64,000 nucleotides of DNA from Winogradskyella immobilis (GTDB lineage Bacteria; Bacteroidota; Bacteroidia; Flavobacteriales; Flavobacteriaceae). The notes beneath the pieces are model-generated. The model did not search any database. It saw only the letters and a program-made list of their open reading frames with translations, and had not been told where the DNA came from. The stretch is taken from contig NZ_JAIQXX010000012.1 of the NCBI RefSeq assembly GCF_021887715.1, positions 1-64,000 on the forward strand, written 5' to 3'. The position numbers and the translations under genes are program-made. Shown here piece by piece: positions 26,277 through 36,023 of the stretch. Each line of letters starts with the position of its first letter. The stretch's first letter is position 1.

Positions 26277-27347
26277 TTGAAAAATTACTATATAGTATTT
26301 TTAACATTAGTAACATTATCTTCTTTTGGGCAAACTTCTAGAAAATACTCAAATGAATTTTTGAATATTGGCGTAGATGCTGCTGCTTTAGGAATGAGTA
26401 ATGCTGTGGTGTCAACAACTTCTGACGTTAATTCGGGGTATTGGAATCCTGCTGGTTTAGTTCACCTTGAAGATAATCAACTCGCTTTAATGCACTCGAG
26501 CTACTTTGCTAACATAGCTAACTACAATTACATTGCTTTTGCTAAACCACTAGATGACCGAAGTGCTATTGGCATTTCTTTAATTCGGTTTGGAGTTGAT
26601 GATATTTTAGATACGACGCAACTTATAGACGACCAAGGTGCTATTAACTTTGATCGAATAAGTACTTTTTCTACTGCAGATTATGCGCTTACTGTATCTT
26701 ATGCTAGAAAATTACCTCTTGATGGATTAAACTATGGTATTAATGCTAAAGTTATAAGACGTGTTATTGGTGATTTTGCATCTGCATGGGGATTTGGTTT
26801 AGATGCTGGTATTCAGTTTGAAACCAATAACGATTGGAAATTTGGGTTTATGGCCAGAGATATTACAACAACCTATAATACGTGGACGTTTGATGAAGAT
26901 AATTTTGAAAAAATTAGTGGAGCTATTGAAGGTCAAAACCAAACTTTACCTGAAAAAACAGAAATTACATTACCTAAACTAGAATTAGGTTTATCTAAAT
27001 CTTGGTTGTTCCATTACGATTATTCATTATTAGCTGCTTTTAATTTAAATGTTCGTTTTGCTGAAACTAATGATATTATTTCTACAAGTGCTGCTAGTAT
27101 TGCTCCCGCATTAGGATTTCAATTTGGATATACTGATTTAGTGTTTTTAAGAGCTGGAGTAGGAAATTTTCAAAACGAATTACAAATAGATAATTCTGAA
27201 AACTTAACATTTCAGCCTAATTTTGGAGTTGGCTTTAAGTATAAAGGCATTGAGGTTGATTATGCATTTACAGATATCGGAGATCAAAGTGCAGCACTAT
27301 ATTCAAACGTATTCTCATTAAAATTAGATTTTAGTATTTTTAGGTAA
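26277..27347 (+). CDS. PorV/PorQ-family outer-membrane beta-barrel protein
   Basis: A 356-residue protein. The signal peptide ends SSFGQ (about 1-18). Next comes EFLNIGVDAAALGMSNAVVS and SGYWNPAGLVHLEDNQLALMH, the typical opening of FadL-like barrels of the PorV/PorQ group linked to type IX secretion. It ends in an aromatic/basic residue pair after a beta strand (SLKLDFSIFR). It starts with TTG at 26277. Close homologues are named as a PorV-like sorting component, as I recall; a direct role in secretion is not shown here. Confidence 0.85.
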   Translation: MKNYYIVFLTLVTLSSFGQTSRKYSNEFLNIGVDAAALGMSNAVVSTTSDVNSGYWNPAGLVHLEDNQLALMHSSYFANIANYNYIAFAKPLDDRSAIGISLIRFGVDDILDTTQLIDDQGAINFDRISTFSTADYALTVSYARKLPLDGLNYGINAKVIRRVIGDFASAWGFGLDAGIQFETNNDWKFGFMARDITTTYNTWTFDEDNFEKISGAIEGQNQTLPEKTEITLPKLELGLSKSWLFHYDYSLLAAFNLNVRFAETNDIISTSAASIAPALGFQFGYTDLVFLRAGVGNFQNELQIDNSENLTFQPNFGVGFKYKGIEVDYAFTDIGDQSAALYSNVFSLKLDFSIFR

Positions 27348-27358
27348 TTTCAAAAAAA

Positions 27359-28531
27359 ATGAAGAAATACAGTTTATTCGCAATTTTGCTTTTCTTGTGT
27401 TTATCAGTTTGGAGTCAGATTCCTATTTCTCCTCAATGTGAAATCTCTGTAATCACCATTGGACCAGGAACATCATTAAACGATGCATTTGGACATAATG
27501 CTTTTCGTATTAAAGATGAAACAAGAGGAATTGATACTGTTTATGGTTATGGTGAATACGATTTTGATACTCCAAATTTCTATTTAAAATTTGCTCAAGG
27601 GAAACTCAATTATCTGATTAGTAAAGAGGCTTTTTCTAGATTCTATCGTCGTTACACATATTTTGATAGGACTATTGAAGAACAGGTTTTAAACCTTACA
27701 ATTAAACAAAAACAAGATCTATACAATTATTTAACCACTAATTATAAACCAGAAAATAGAGCTTATTTATACGATTTCTTTTTTGATAATTGTGCTACCA
27801 AGATTAGAGACGTTGTACAAACCTCAACAGATGAAACTACTATGTTTCATACTCCAAAAGATTATACATCTAAAACGTTTAGGCAATTAATACATCAACA
27901 TACTGGGCATAATACTTGGGGAAGTGTTGGTATAGATATCGCTTTAGGCTCAGTGATTGATAGAAAAGCTACTCCTGATGAGTTCATGTTCTTACCTAAT
28001 TATATTCATAGTTTTTTTAGTGAAGCTAAGATGCTTAATGATGCTCCTTTAGTAAAATCATCTAAAGCTATATATAAAAGTAGTTCTTTAGGTTATAAAA
28101 CATTTTCTTTTTTTAGTCCTTTTATAGTTTTAAGCATTATAGGATTGTTAATACTATACAGAACCTACTTAGACTATAAAAAAGGTAAACGTACAAAATG
28201 GCTAGATACATTGATTTTTTTTATAACTGGTTTTATTGGTATTGGCATACTCTTTTTATGGTTTGGCACAGACCATTCAGCTACAAAATACAATTACAAT
28301 TTACTCTGGGCTTTTCCTTTAAATATTATTTTAATTTTTAATTTTTCTAAAAAACTAAAAACCAATTGGATTAAAGGATTTCTTAAATTTTTAATTATTC
28401 TAATGACATTGATGACGCTTCACTGGATAATTGGTTTGCAAATTTTCGGTATTACATTAATACCACTTCTATTTGCTTTTTTATTACGTTATATATTTCT
28501 ATTACGCTTAACTAAAGTTGAAAATAATTGA
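27359..28531 (+). CDS. DUF4105 membrane protein
   Basis: A 390-residue protein with a signal peptide (ending SVWSQ). The periplasmic DUF4105 domain at about 20-235 has GHNAFRI, a conserved FDNCATKIRDVV with a Cys (about 141-152) and GSVIDRKATPDEFMFLP. Four to five C-terminal membrane helices follow (about 245-385). DUF4105 resembles the N-terminal domain of Lnb-type periplasmic proteins with a Cys/His active site; a lipoprotein-modifying or amidase-like role is possible. It lies 11 bp downstream of the PorV-like gene. Confidence 0.85.
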   Translation: MKKYSLFAILLFLCLSVWSQIPISPQCEISVITIGPGTSLNDAFGHNAFRIKDETRGIDTVYGYGEYDFDTPNFYLKFAQGKLNYLISKEAFSRFYRRYTYFDRTIEEQVLNLTIKQKQDLYNYLTTNYKPENRAYLYDFFFDNCATKIRDVVQTSTDETTMFHTPKDYTSKTFRQLIHQHTGHNTWGSVGIDIALGSVIDRKATPDEFMFLPNYIHSFFSEAKMLNDAPLVKSSKAIYKSSSLGYKTFSFFSPFIVLSIIGLLILYRTYLDYKKGKRTKWLDTLIFFITGFIGIGILFLWFGTDHSATKYNYNLLWAFPLNIILIFNFSKKLKTNWIKGFLKFLIILMTLMTLHWIIGLQIFGITLIPLLFAFLLRYIFLLRLTKVENN

Positions 28532-28538
28532 ATTTAAA

Positions 28539-29933
28539 TTATTGACCTCTATAGTACAATACTGTACTTAACGTTTTTAGAATAATATTAGCATCTAAAA
28601 AAAAACTTCGGTGCTTTATATAGTATAGATCGTATTGTAATTTAGTTAAGCTGTCTTCTACAGAAGCCCCATATCTTGTATTTACTTGTGCCCAACCTGT
28701 AAGCCCTGGTTTTATGATATGTCGCGTTTCGTAAAATGGAATTGAACGTGACAACTCAGCTACAAAAAATGGACGCTCAGGTCTTGGTCCAATTATACTC
28801 ATATGTCCCATTAACACATTAAAGAATTGTGGAATTTCATCAATACGAGAACGTCTTAAAAACTTACCAAATTTAGTAACTCTTGAATCGTTTTTTTGAG
28901 CCCATTGTGCTCTATTACTTTCTGCATCTACTACCATTGTCCTAAACTTGTATATGGTAAACAAGGTACTATTTTGCCCAATACGTTCTTGTATATAAAA
29001 TAAAGGTCCTTTATTAGAAATTAGGTTGCCAATAAAAATTAGAGGCAGAATAGCTAACCCAAATACAATTCCGATTAGAGAAACAATAATATCGAACATA
29101 CGGTGAAAAAAACGATAAAGTTGGTTTTCATTATTTCTACTAAATGGGAAATACTTGTAAAAATCTTTTCCTACAAATTGAATCGGGACCTTATTAGTAA
29201 CCTCTTCATAAACCTGTGTATATTCTCTTATTTTAAAACCACGTTCTAACAACAACATCAATTCATGATACAAGTCTGCTGTAATATGCTCTACATTAGT
29301 CGTTGCTACTAAAATTTCAGAAATATGTTCTTCTAAAATAATTGTAGCTAAATGTTGTGGCTGATATTCTTTGAGACCTTTATAAGTGATAGAATCTTCA
29401 GATGTTAATTCGCTATTAATAAAACCTACAAATTTATAATTAGGATCCGCTGAAGATAATGTATTTACAACCTTTTCTATATTAGATAGTTCACCTACAA
29501 CGAGTACATTTTTATAAAAACGAGGGGATTCAATTAATGTGTTATATACAACTCGCCAAATAAAAACAAAACCAACCAGTGCTATAAAAAAATATACGAT
29601 CTGCAAACGTGCTTCTGGTAAAAAAGGGGTTACAAAAGGGGTCAATAAATAGAATAATAATACCGTTGACATGCAGAGCACAATATTTCTAAAACTAATA
29701 TCTAAGCGACTGGATTGCTGTAAATCATATAGTTCAAAAATAGTCCCAAATATAGAAATGTATATTGCAAGTACTGCTAAAGGTGTGGCGTTAGCCATAC
29801 TAATTGTAAGATAATCAAATTCAAAATATCGGCATAGAATAAAAATGCCTAAAAAAGTCATCAAAATATCTATAATACGTAATAGGATTTTACGTTCAGA
29901 TATTTCAAAATGAATTCCGTTTTTTTTTGTCAT
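28539..29933 (-). CDS. Undecaprenyl-phosphate sugar phosphotransferase (WcaJ/WbaP type)
   Basis: A 464-residue polyisoprenyl-phosphate hexose-1-phosphate transferase that starts repeat-unit assembly on undecaprenyl phosphate. Four N-terminal membrane helices (about 10-125) are followed by a Rossmann-like region near 140-250 (NVLVVGELSNIEKVV). The catalytic domain (about 270-464) contains KFRTMVVDAE, DSRVTKFGKFLRRSRIDEIPQFFNVL and GPRPERPFF. It is the last gene of the minus-strand glycan block and is separated from the others by an inverted repeat. It is convergent with DUF4105, 7 bp apart. Confidence 0.95.
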   Translation of the reverse strand: MTKKNGIHFEISERKILLRIIDILMTFLGIFILCRYFEFDYLTISMANATPLAVLAIYISIFGTIFELYDLQQSSRLDISFRNIVLCMSTVLLFYLLTPFVTPFLPEARLQIVYFFIALVGFVFIWRVVYNTLIESPRFYKNVLVVGELSNIEKVVNTLSSADPNYKFVGFINSELTSEDSITYKGLKEYQPQHLATIILEEHISEILVATTNVEHITADLYHELMLLLERGFKIREYTQVYEEVTNKVPIQFVGKDFYKYFPFSRNNENQLYRFFHRMFDIIVSLIGIVFGLAILPLIFIGNLISNKGPLFYIQERIGQNSTLFTIYKFRTMVVDAESNRAQWAQKNDSRVTKFGKFLRRSRIDEIPQFFNVLMGHMSIIGPRPERPFFVAELSRSIPFYETRHIIKPGLTGWAQVNTRYGASVEDSLTKLQYDLYYIKHRSFFLDANIILKTLSTVLYYRGQ

Positions 29934-30045
29934 TACTTCAGATTAATAGCAGGGTAAATATAAGTCTCTTTTAAGACATAGAAAAACATAGAGGTCAGTA
30001 GTTGGTTACCTATTCTATATAATAGAACAATCTATATTTACATCT

Positions 30046-30102
30046 GGTTGAGCGCAGTCGAAACTTCATTTTATGTTGAATAGTTCTCGACTGCGCTCGA
30101 AC
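30046..30102. repeat. Large inverted repeat, REP/terminator-like
   Basis: GAGCGCAGTCGA at 30050-30061 is the perfect reverse complement of TCGACTGCGCTC at 30087-30098, with a 25-nt loop. It is unusually GC-rich for this genome. It lies in the 176-bp gap between the glycosyltransferase and the WcaJ-like gene. From memory the same CTCGACTGCGCTCGA core recurs in many flavobacterial genomes, which would make it a dispersed element rather than a locus-specific one. Confidence 0.75.
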
Positions 30103-30109
30103 AGCCATA

Positions 30110-31120
30110 TTAACGCAATACGTTATTCCATTGTTGTTTCACAACAGACCAGGCAAAGGTTTCTGCTTTTCTACGTCCATTTGTAATTAAAGTATCTCGC
30201 ACTGTTTTTTCTTTATAAATCTTAACTATAGCTTCTACCATCGCATCAACATTGCTCTTTTCAACTAATAGCCCTTCTTTTTCATTCTCAATTAAAAATG
30301 GCATACCACCAACATTAGTAGATACAATCGGTAATCCAAGTGCCATTGCTTCAATAAGACTTACTGGGGCATTATCGAAATTTGTGGTATTGATAAATAT
30401 GTTACTGTTCTTAGATTTTTCGACCCATTCTGTCTTTGAAAGCTTTCCTGTAAACTCAACATCTACATTCAACGCTTTAGCCAGTGCTTTTACTTCTTTT
30501 AAACTACCATCACTATCAGGACCTATCATACAAAGTTCAGCAGCATATCCCATATCCATCAATTTCCGCTGCACCTTCACCGCCATTTGGGGGTTGTAAA
30601 TTTTAGAAAACGAACGTACCCAAAGTAAACGTATGGAATTAAAATTTTTTGAGATTACAGGATAATTTTTTAACTCTATGGTGTTTGAGATGTATTTCAT
30701 ATCCAAATAGCCTTGTGCTTCAAACTCCTTTTTTAAATATACCGATGGGCTTATATTTTGAGCGGCATTATTAAAAATAAAACCGCTAAATCTAGGATTA
30801 TTTTTTAAGCGTTGTGGCAGATTGCCTCCATTTAAAGAGGTGAAATAGGGCAAACGCAGTAGACGACACAGCTGGCTACAAAACAAGGCATAATAAAAAT
30901 TTTGTGTACTATAAGTATCGATAATCACTATATCGGCCCAGCGCTTAAACCTTATACATGCCAATAACATATCTAGCAACCTCAACACTTTGTTTACGTA
31001 TTTTGATGCGTAGCGCAACTGATACCCCTCAGATTCTAACAAACGCCCTAAGCTTTGTATGGAAGAGGTGTTATTTTTTTTAGTGCTTAAGTTGTTTCCT
31101 ATGTATAGGAGGTTTTTCAT
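30110..31120 (-). CDS. Glycosyltransferase family 4 protein
   Basis: A 336-residue GT-B fold glycosyltransferase. The C-terminal donor domain shows LLWVRSFSKIYNPQMAV and the family-1 ending NAPVSLIEAMALGLPIVSTNVGGMP (about 250-274). The first Glu of the usual EX7E pair is replaced by Asn. Its 5' end overlaps the O-antigen ligase-like gene by 41 bp, so translation is coupled. It adds a sugar to the lipid-linked repeat unit; donor and acceptor are unknown. Confidence 0.9.
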   Translation of the reverse strand: MKNLLYIGNNLSTKKNNTSSIQSLGRLLESEGYQLRYASKYVNKVLRLLDMLLACIRFKRWADIVIIDTYSTQNFYYALFCSQLCRLLRLPYFTSLNGGNLPQRLKNNPRFSGFIFNNAAQNISPSVYLKKEFEAQGYLDMKYISNTIELKNYPVISKNFNSIRLLWVRSFSKIYNPQMAVKVQRKLMDMGYAAELCMIGPDSDGSLKEVKALAKALNVDVEFTGKLSKTEWVEKSKNSNIFINTTNFDNAPVSLIEAMALGLPIVSTNVGGMPFLIENEKEGLLVEKSNVDAMVEAIVKIYKEKTVRDTLITNGRRKAETFAWSVVKQQWNNVLR

Positions 31121-32453
31121 AGGTGACGTTTAATAAACAAAGTGCATATATAAATGATGGAGCTGCTATTCTTAAACCAGAATGATTAATGGTTGCAAAC
31201 CAAAAACAAAAAAAGGATAAGAAATAAATGTTTTTTTTATTTTTTAGATAAATAGATAACGGTTTAATTATTAATATCATAAGTATAATTATCCCTAAAA
31301 ACCCATGTTCGGATAATAAACGACCGATTTCATTATGGGAAGGCAAATGTCCCACGCCGGCTTCAACTCTCCTATCTTTAACACGACTAGCACCTATACC
31401 AAGGAATGGGCTACTTAAAAAACCCTCAATTTCTTCTTTGAATAAATCAACTCTGCCTGTTGTTATATCTTTCTTTTCTACACCCCTTGCGTTTTGATTA
31501 GCATACCGTTTATCTATTAAACCATTTGTTTCGTTAGAACTTACAGTCCATGTTCCCATTATAATTAATATCATAGATATAAAAGACACCGTCATTTTGA
31601 TTCTTTTGCGAGATCTAGATCGCATATATAATACGCCTAAAAAAACAGTTACTATTATTATTGATGCAACTACACCTCCTCTACTAAAAGTAACTATAGC
31701 CCTATATGACATAGCACCTAAAACAATTAAGTTAATGATTTTTAAAAATAACGTTGGCGAATTTAAAAAAAACCTAACTACAATAATAAATATTCCTAAA
31801 CCTAGAATAGTAGCGACTTGATTTGGGCCAAAGCCACCTGAGGCGGCAAGATTTGATGCTGTACCAGACAAAGTTGCTTTTATGCTTGGGTTATATAAAA
31901 ACAAGTAAGTCGTTGTTGAGATTATTGGCAAAACCATATAGGCTAATACCCTATTCAAATCTTTAAATGTCACTTTTCTATCATAGCAAAATAACGCTGC
32001 TATGCCTAAACAAACTGGACCGCTTAATACAAAAGCAATATTAGTTCGAAATCTTGCATCAAAAGTTAAGGTCACAGAGGCCACAAGAATTGAAGGTACT
32101 AATAAAATTAAGTATATAAAAAAAGGATACCCTTTTCCTGATAGGCCTTTATAGAACATGCCCATTAAAACAAATAAAATCACTAAATATTTTGAAGCTT
32201 CATAAGCTATTCCTCCTTTGGTCATACGAAATAATATTTCTGCCCCGGCAAAATAAGCACACCCCAACAATACATTAATAGTTACCTTAGAAGGTGGGGA
32301 TAATACAATCTTGATCAAGAAATATCCCATTATGATTAAGAAGAATACTTTTGAAAAAGGTTTAAACATAAAAAACAAAATACCCATTCCTATATGCAAT
32401 AACACAAGTTGGAGGAAAGGATCTGCTTCTCTTATACGTCTTTTAATTGACAC
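31080..32453 (-). CDS. O-antigen ligase/polymerase (Wzy/WaaL)-like protein
   Basis: A 457-residue polytopic protein with about 11-12 membrane helices. A large loop near 320-375 contains the conserved FLGIGASRVKDRRVE and GVGHLPSHNEIGRLLSEHGFLG block, with the His that marks the Wzy_C/O-antigen ligase family. It could polymerise repeat units or ligate them to lipid A core. It starts with GTG at 32453. It overlaps both neighbours (41 bp and 11 bp). Confidence 0.9.
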   Translation of the reverse strand: MSIKRRIREADPFLQLVLLHIGMGILFFMFKPFSKVFFLIIMGYFLIKIVLSPPSKVTINVLLGCAYFAGAEILFRMTKGGIAYEASKYLVILFVLMGMFYKGLSGKGYPFFIYLILLVPSILVASVTLTFDARFRTNIAFVLSGPVCLGIAALFCYDRKVTFKDLNRVLAYMVLPIISTTTYLFLYNPSIKATLSGTASNLAASGGFGPNQVATILGLGIFIIVVRFFLNSPTLFLKIINLIVLGAMSYRAIVTFSRGGVVASIIIVTVFLGVLYMRSRSRKRIKMTVSFISMILIIMGTWTVSSNETNGLIDKRYANQNARGVEKKDITTGRVDLFKEEIEGFLSSPFLGIGASRVKDRRVEAGVGHLPSHNEIGRLLSEHGFLGIIILMILIIKPLSIYLKNKKNIYFLSFFCFWFATINHSGLRIAAPSFIYALCLLNVTYEKPPIHRKQLKH

Positions 32454-33585
32454 TTTTAAGGTTTAGTATTATGTTCATAATCCGGTTATTATAATGTTCA
32501 TAGCTAAAGGGTTCAACAAATGTAGTTCTTTCTTTCAATAACAATTGATAGTCTACACTTGCTAGCTCAAGTATTTCATTGAGTTGTCTTGTTACACCTT
32601 CACTAGTAACAGGAGTCACTATAAATCCATTGAATTTGTGTTTCACATATTGAGAAATCGCAGATACATCTGATACTATTGGAATACATCCAAAATTATA
32701 AGCTTCTGCAATCACTTTTGGAAAGCCTTCAGAAGCTGTTGTTGGCATTAGAAAAAAGTGCGATTTTTTATAGATCTCAAAGACTTTATGACGCGATAAA
32801 AAACCATGAAATTGAATATCAACTTTTGTTTCCTTTGCCATATTGATAAACGCTTCCTTTTCAGCTCCATCACCAACTAGATGAATGGTTCCTATTCGTT
32901 TTTGTACTTCAGAAGATAATCCAATAACTCCTTTAATTATTCGCTCTACTCCTTTTGGACGTTCCAAGCGACCAACATAACAAAAATTGAATTTATCCTT
33001 AATTGTCTTAGTTACTATAATACTTGTTCCAGATTTTATATCTGCTTGAGTTAAACAAGGGTTTTCAAAAGTAATACAGTGGTCTGCTTGGTTTGGCCAA
33101 TTGCCATTTATAGTAACTTTACGTTTTTGCCTATTAAGCATTGTTCTTTGAAGTCGATAACCCAAAGGTGGATTCTCTTGATTCCAATTTCCAGCATATT
33201 TATACCAGCCCTTATTTTTTACAAATAGAGTTAAATAAGGTATTAAAAAAACACCTATTCCTGTTGGTGTTCGAAGCTGAAAATAATCTACTTTTCGCAG
33301 TGTCTTGTTCACCACAGAAATAACTTTTGGTGCATTCCATACTGTACTTAACTTGGCACCAAATGTTTGCCCACCTAAAGCAGGCAACTCAATAAATTTA
33401 ATCTTAGAAGACCTATAAGGCAGGGCGCTTGGTGGTGCTTCGCCTTTATGTAACATGGCTACATGGTAAATTTCGTCAAAAACAGAGGTTAAGTGATTAA
33501 TTTCTCCAACAGTTGGTCCCCAACCTACAATATACCCTTCATGGGTTTTATAATGTTCTGTATGTGAAATTATACAAAGCTTCAT
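32443..33585 (-). CDS. Glycosyltransferase family 4 protein
   Basis: A 380-residue GT-B glycosyltransferase. The donor domain shows FCYVGRLERPKGVERIIK, the linker HLVGDGAEKEAF and the EX7E motif TASEGFPKVIAEAYNFGCIP (about 283-302). Its ends overlap both neighbours (11 bp with the polymerase-like gene, 4 bp with the next glycosyltransferase), so the group is translationally coupled. Confidence 0.92.
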   Translation of the reverse strand: MKLCIISHTEHYKTHEGYIVGWGPTVGEINHLTSVFDEIYHVAMLHKGEAPPSALPYRSSKIKFIELPALGGQTFGAKLSTVWNAPKVISVVNKTLRKVDYFQLRTPTGIGVFLIPYLTLFVKNKGWYKYAGNWNQENPPLGYRLQRTMLNRQKRKVTINGNWPNQADHCITFENPCLTQADIKSGTSIIVTKTIKDKFNFCYVGRLERPKGVERIIKGVIGLSSEVQKRIGTIHLVGDGAEKEAFINMAKETKVDIQFHGFLSRHKVFEIYKKSHFFLMPTTASEGFPKVIAEAYNFGCIPIVSDVSAISQYVKHKFNGFIVTPVTSEGVTRQLNEILELASVDYQLLLKERTTFVEPFSYEHYNNRIMNIILNLKSVN

Positions 33586-34688
33586 GATTCAATAACTTTT
33601 ATATACTTCACTATAATTTGCTCCCAAGTATGCTTTAAAGCCCATTGCTTGGACATTTCGCTAAACGTCTGTGTATTCTGTCTAATTTCTTTAACTGCAG
33701 AAATAAATGCTTCAGAAACTGAATGGTTAACTAAGATTCCGGATTTATAATTATCGATGGCATCTTCAATTCCGCAACCTAATGCACCAATTGTTGGTAA
33801 CCCAAAATAGTTTGCTTCAATTAAAGCAATTCCGAAGCCTTCTACATCTCCTGTTTTAGTTTCGCTACTTAACATTACAAAAATATCAGACGCCTTATAA
33901 AACTGTTCAAGTTCGCCATGTGTTGCTCTACCATGAAACGTAATACTATCCTCAACAGCTAATACAGTGGCAATGGCTAAGAAGTCTTCCTTTTGAGTTG
34001 GAAAACCAACACAATGGTAATGCGCATCAGGAAACTGTTTTTTTAATTCGGATAAGTGCTTAATAACATTAAGCTGTCCTTTTCGATCCGTAACATTCCC
34101 TACGGTTAGAAGACTCGGATTCCCTTCTAATCTCAGCACTTTATCAAAATTTAAACTCCATTTAGAATTATCAAAACCATTTGGGATAACTGTTATGTTT
34201 TTAAGATTAAGATGAGACACTAGCTGCTTCGTATAATGAGATACAGCTATGATTTTATGATATCTTTTTAGTGAGAAATTTATCGATTTATTCAAGACGC
34301 TGTCTGTAAAATTAACTTCACTTCCATGAATTATTGCTAGAAATCGCTTTCTAAAAAAAAACGTTGCTATCGCTCCTAACCACAAAGGAAATTTACCAGA
34401 AACAATCACTAAATCATTTTTCCTTATAAGATTAAAAAAAAATAAAATACGCTTAAAGTACATTAAAACTCGAAGCTTCTTAAGCTGAACTCTAAATACC
34501 TTAAAATTTAAATCGGTGTCAAAGTTTCGTTCTTCTTCAGAAATGTCTCGCTGATCTGCAATAACAGTTACTTCAAAATTATTATTCTGAAGTTGTTTCG
34601 CTAAATTATAAGCATGATTACCTATACCTCCTGGTAATGGTGGGAATTCAGACACTAACAAAAGAATGTTTTTAACTTGCTTTATCAA
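33582..34688 (-). CDS. Glycosyltransferase family 4 protein
   Basis: A 368-residue GT-B glycosyltransferase. The N-terminal acceptor domain begins LLLVSEFPPLPGGIGNHAYN. The C-terminal donor domain has LLTVGNVTDRKGQLNVI and VEGFGIALIEANYFGLPTIG (EX7E). The glycine-rich N-terminal loop is typical of GT4 mannosyl- and galactosyltransferases, but substrate prediction is not safe. Confidence 0.92.
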   Translation of the reverse strand: MIKQVKNILLLVSEFPPLPGGIGNHAYNLAKQLQNNNFEVTVIADQRDISEEERNFDTDLNFKVFRVQLKKLRVLMYFKRILFFFNLIRKNDLVIVSGKFPLWLGAIATFFFRKRFLAIIHGSEVNFTDSVLNKSINFSLKRYHKIIAVSHYTKQLVSHLNLKNITVIPNGFDNSKWSLNFDKVLRLEGNPSLLTVGNVTDRKGQLNVIKHLSELKKQFPDAHYHCVGFPTQKEDFLAIATVLAVEDSITFHGRATHGELEQFYKASDIFVMLSSETKTGDVEGFGIALIEANYFGLPTIGALGCGIEDAIDNYKSGILVNHSVSEAFISAVKEIRQNTQTFSEMSKQWALKHTWEQIIVKYIKVIES

Positions 34689-36014
34689 TTAATTTAGTCT
34701 TTCAATTAATTCACCTTCTCTTAGCTTTATATTTGACATTCGCCAAGATTTTAAAACTTGTACTATAACTATAGGCAATATAAGGATTGATACTAATGCT
34801 CCAATTATAAGCATCGCCTTATTTTTTTTAAACTGGTAAGGCATTATAGACAATGGCACTGTTCTCATTAATGCATACTTCGCGGCTTTGTTACCAAAAT
34901 ATTTTCTAAAGAAATAAAGCACACTAGGAATTGGTCTCGGTGCGAACCATTTTTTAGTTCGAAATGCATCCCAACTTCCCATTTCACGTAAACCACCAAC
35001 GTCTGCCTTTACATCTATACATGAAGCTTCTGGATTAGAAATACTTTTAAACCCATTTAAATAAGCTCTTAAACCAAATTCGCCATCTCCCATTCGTTGT
35101 TTTTCAAATTGCCTATCAAATAAACCAATCTCTTTGAATACACTTTTGTAAAGCATTGCATTTCCAGTTGCAAATTGTGAAGCCATCATAAAAAACGAAC
35201 GTGCTTTTGGTAGATTTTGCCCTTCAGGATAGAATACACCCGCAGAAATATCTGCTTTAAAAAAGTCGATACACTTAAGGTGTTTTGAAATCCAATCACT
35301 TTCAATTCTTACATCATCCTCAGATAGCGCTATAAATTTGCCAGATGCATTTCTAATTGCGGTATTTCTAGCTAGCCAAAGTGCTTTTTCCGCCTGCTTA
35401 ATAACGTTTATGTTTAGTTTAAATTCGTCGTAAAAACCGCTATTAAAAGGTTCGGATTGATCTACTACAATAATTTCAAAATTCGTATAATCTTGCTTTT
35501 CAAAGTCCTTTAAAACATCTTTTAAGTAGTGATAACGATTAAGTGTTGGAATAACCACACTTACTTTAGGGCTTTCTGCAATTAACTGCGATTGAAATTG
35601 TTCCCAACCATCATGCACAATAGTATCTTCTATATAACGAAAGCGATTAGTAGATCTTGTTATAAACCAATTACGAAATTCTTTAAAAGGTTTTTTAAAA
35701 CTGAAAATTCTAATTAACAACACATAAAAGACCCAAACCGAACTAAAATTTTTTCTTATAAAAACATATTCATCGTGCAAAGGAATTGGAGAAATAGTTT
35801 GAATTGTATTCGCATCAGAAATATAACCTTTATGTATAGCTTGCCATGCTAGATCATAGCTCTTTGCTATTTCACTTTTGTATGTTGCATCTCCTTGAAG
35901 ATGTTCTAAAACAGATTTCGGAATAGATTCTATTATAGGAAAAACATAGCCTTTACTATTTCTTGATAAGGAAAAATAACTCGTTGGCTGTAAATATTTT
36001 AAAAATGTAAACAC
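34689..36014 (-). CDS. Glycosyltransferase family 2 protein with C-terminal membrane segment
   Basis: A 441-residue protein. An unusual 140-residue N-terminal extension precedes the GT-A domain (VSVVIPTLNRYHYLKDVL, about 151-168), with DQSEP and the metal-binding SEDDVRI (about 230-236). A membrane helix lies near 405-425 (MLIIGALVSILILPIVIV). It is probably inner-membrane attached and faces the cytoplasm. It abuts the next gene without a gap. Confidence 0.9.
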   Translation of the reverse strand: MFTFLKYLQPTSYFSLSRNSKGYVFPIIESIPKSVLEHLQGDATYKSEIAKSYDLAWQAIHKGYISDANTIQTISPIPLHDEYVFIRKNFSSVWVFYVLLIRIFSFKKPFKEFRNWFITRSTNRFRYIEDTIVHDGWEQFQSQLIAESPKVSVVIPTLNRYHYLKDVLKDFEKQDYTNFEIIVVDQSEPFNSGFYDEFKLNINVIKQAEKALWLARNTAIRNASGKFIALSEDDVRIESDWISKHLKCIDFFKADISAGVFYPEGQNLPKARSFFMMASQFATGNAMLYKSVFKEIGLFDRQFEKQRMGDGEFGLRAYLNGFKSISNPEASCIDVKADVGGLREMGSWDAFRTKKWFAPRPIPSVLYFFRKYFGNKAAKYALMRTVPLSIMPYQFKKNKAMLIIGALVSILILPIVIVQVLKSWRMSNIKLREGELIERLN

Positions 36015-36023
36015 GTGGCTATT

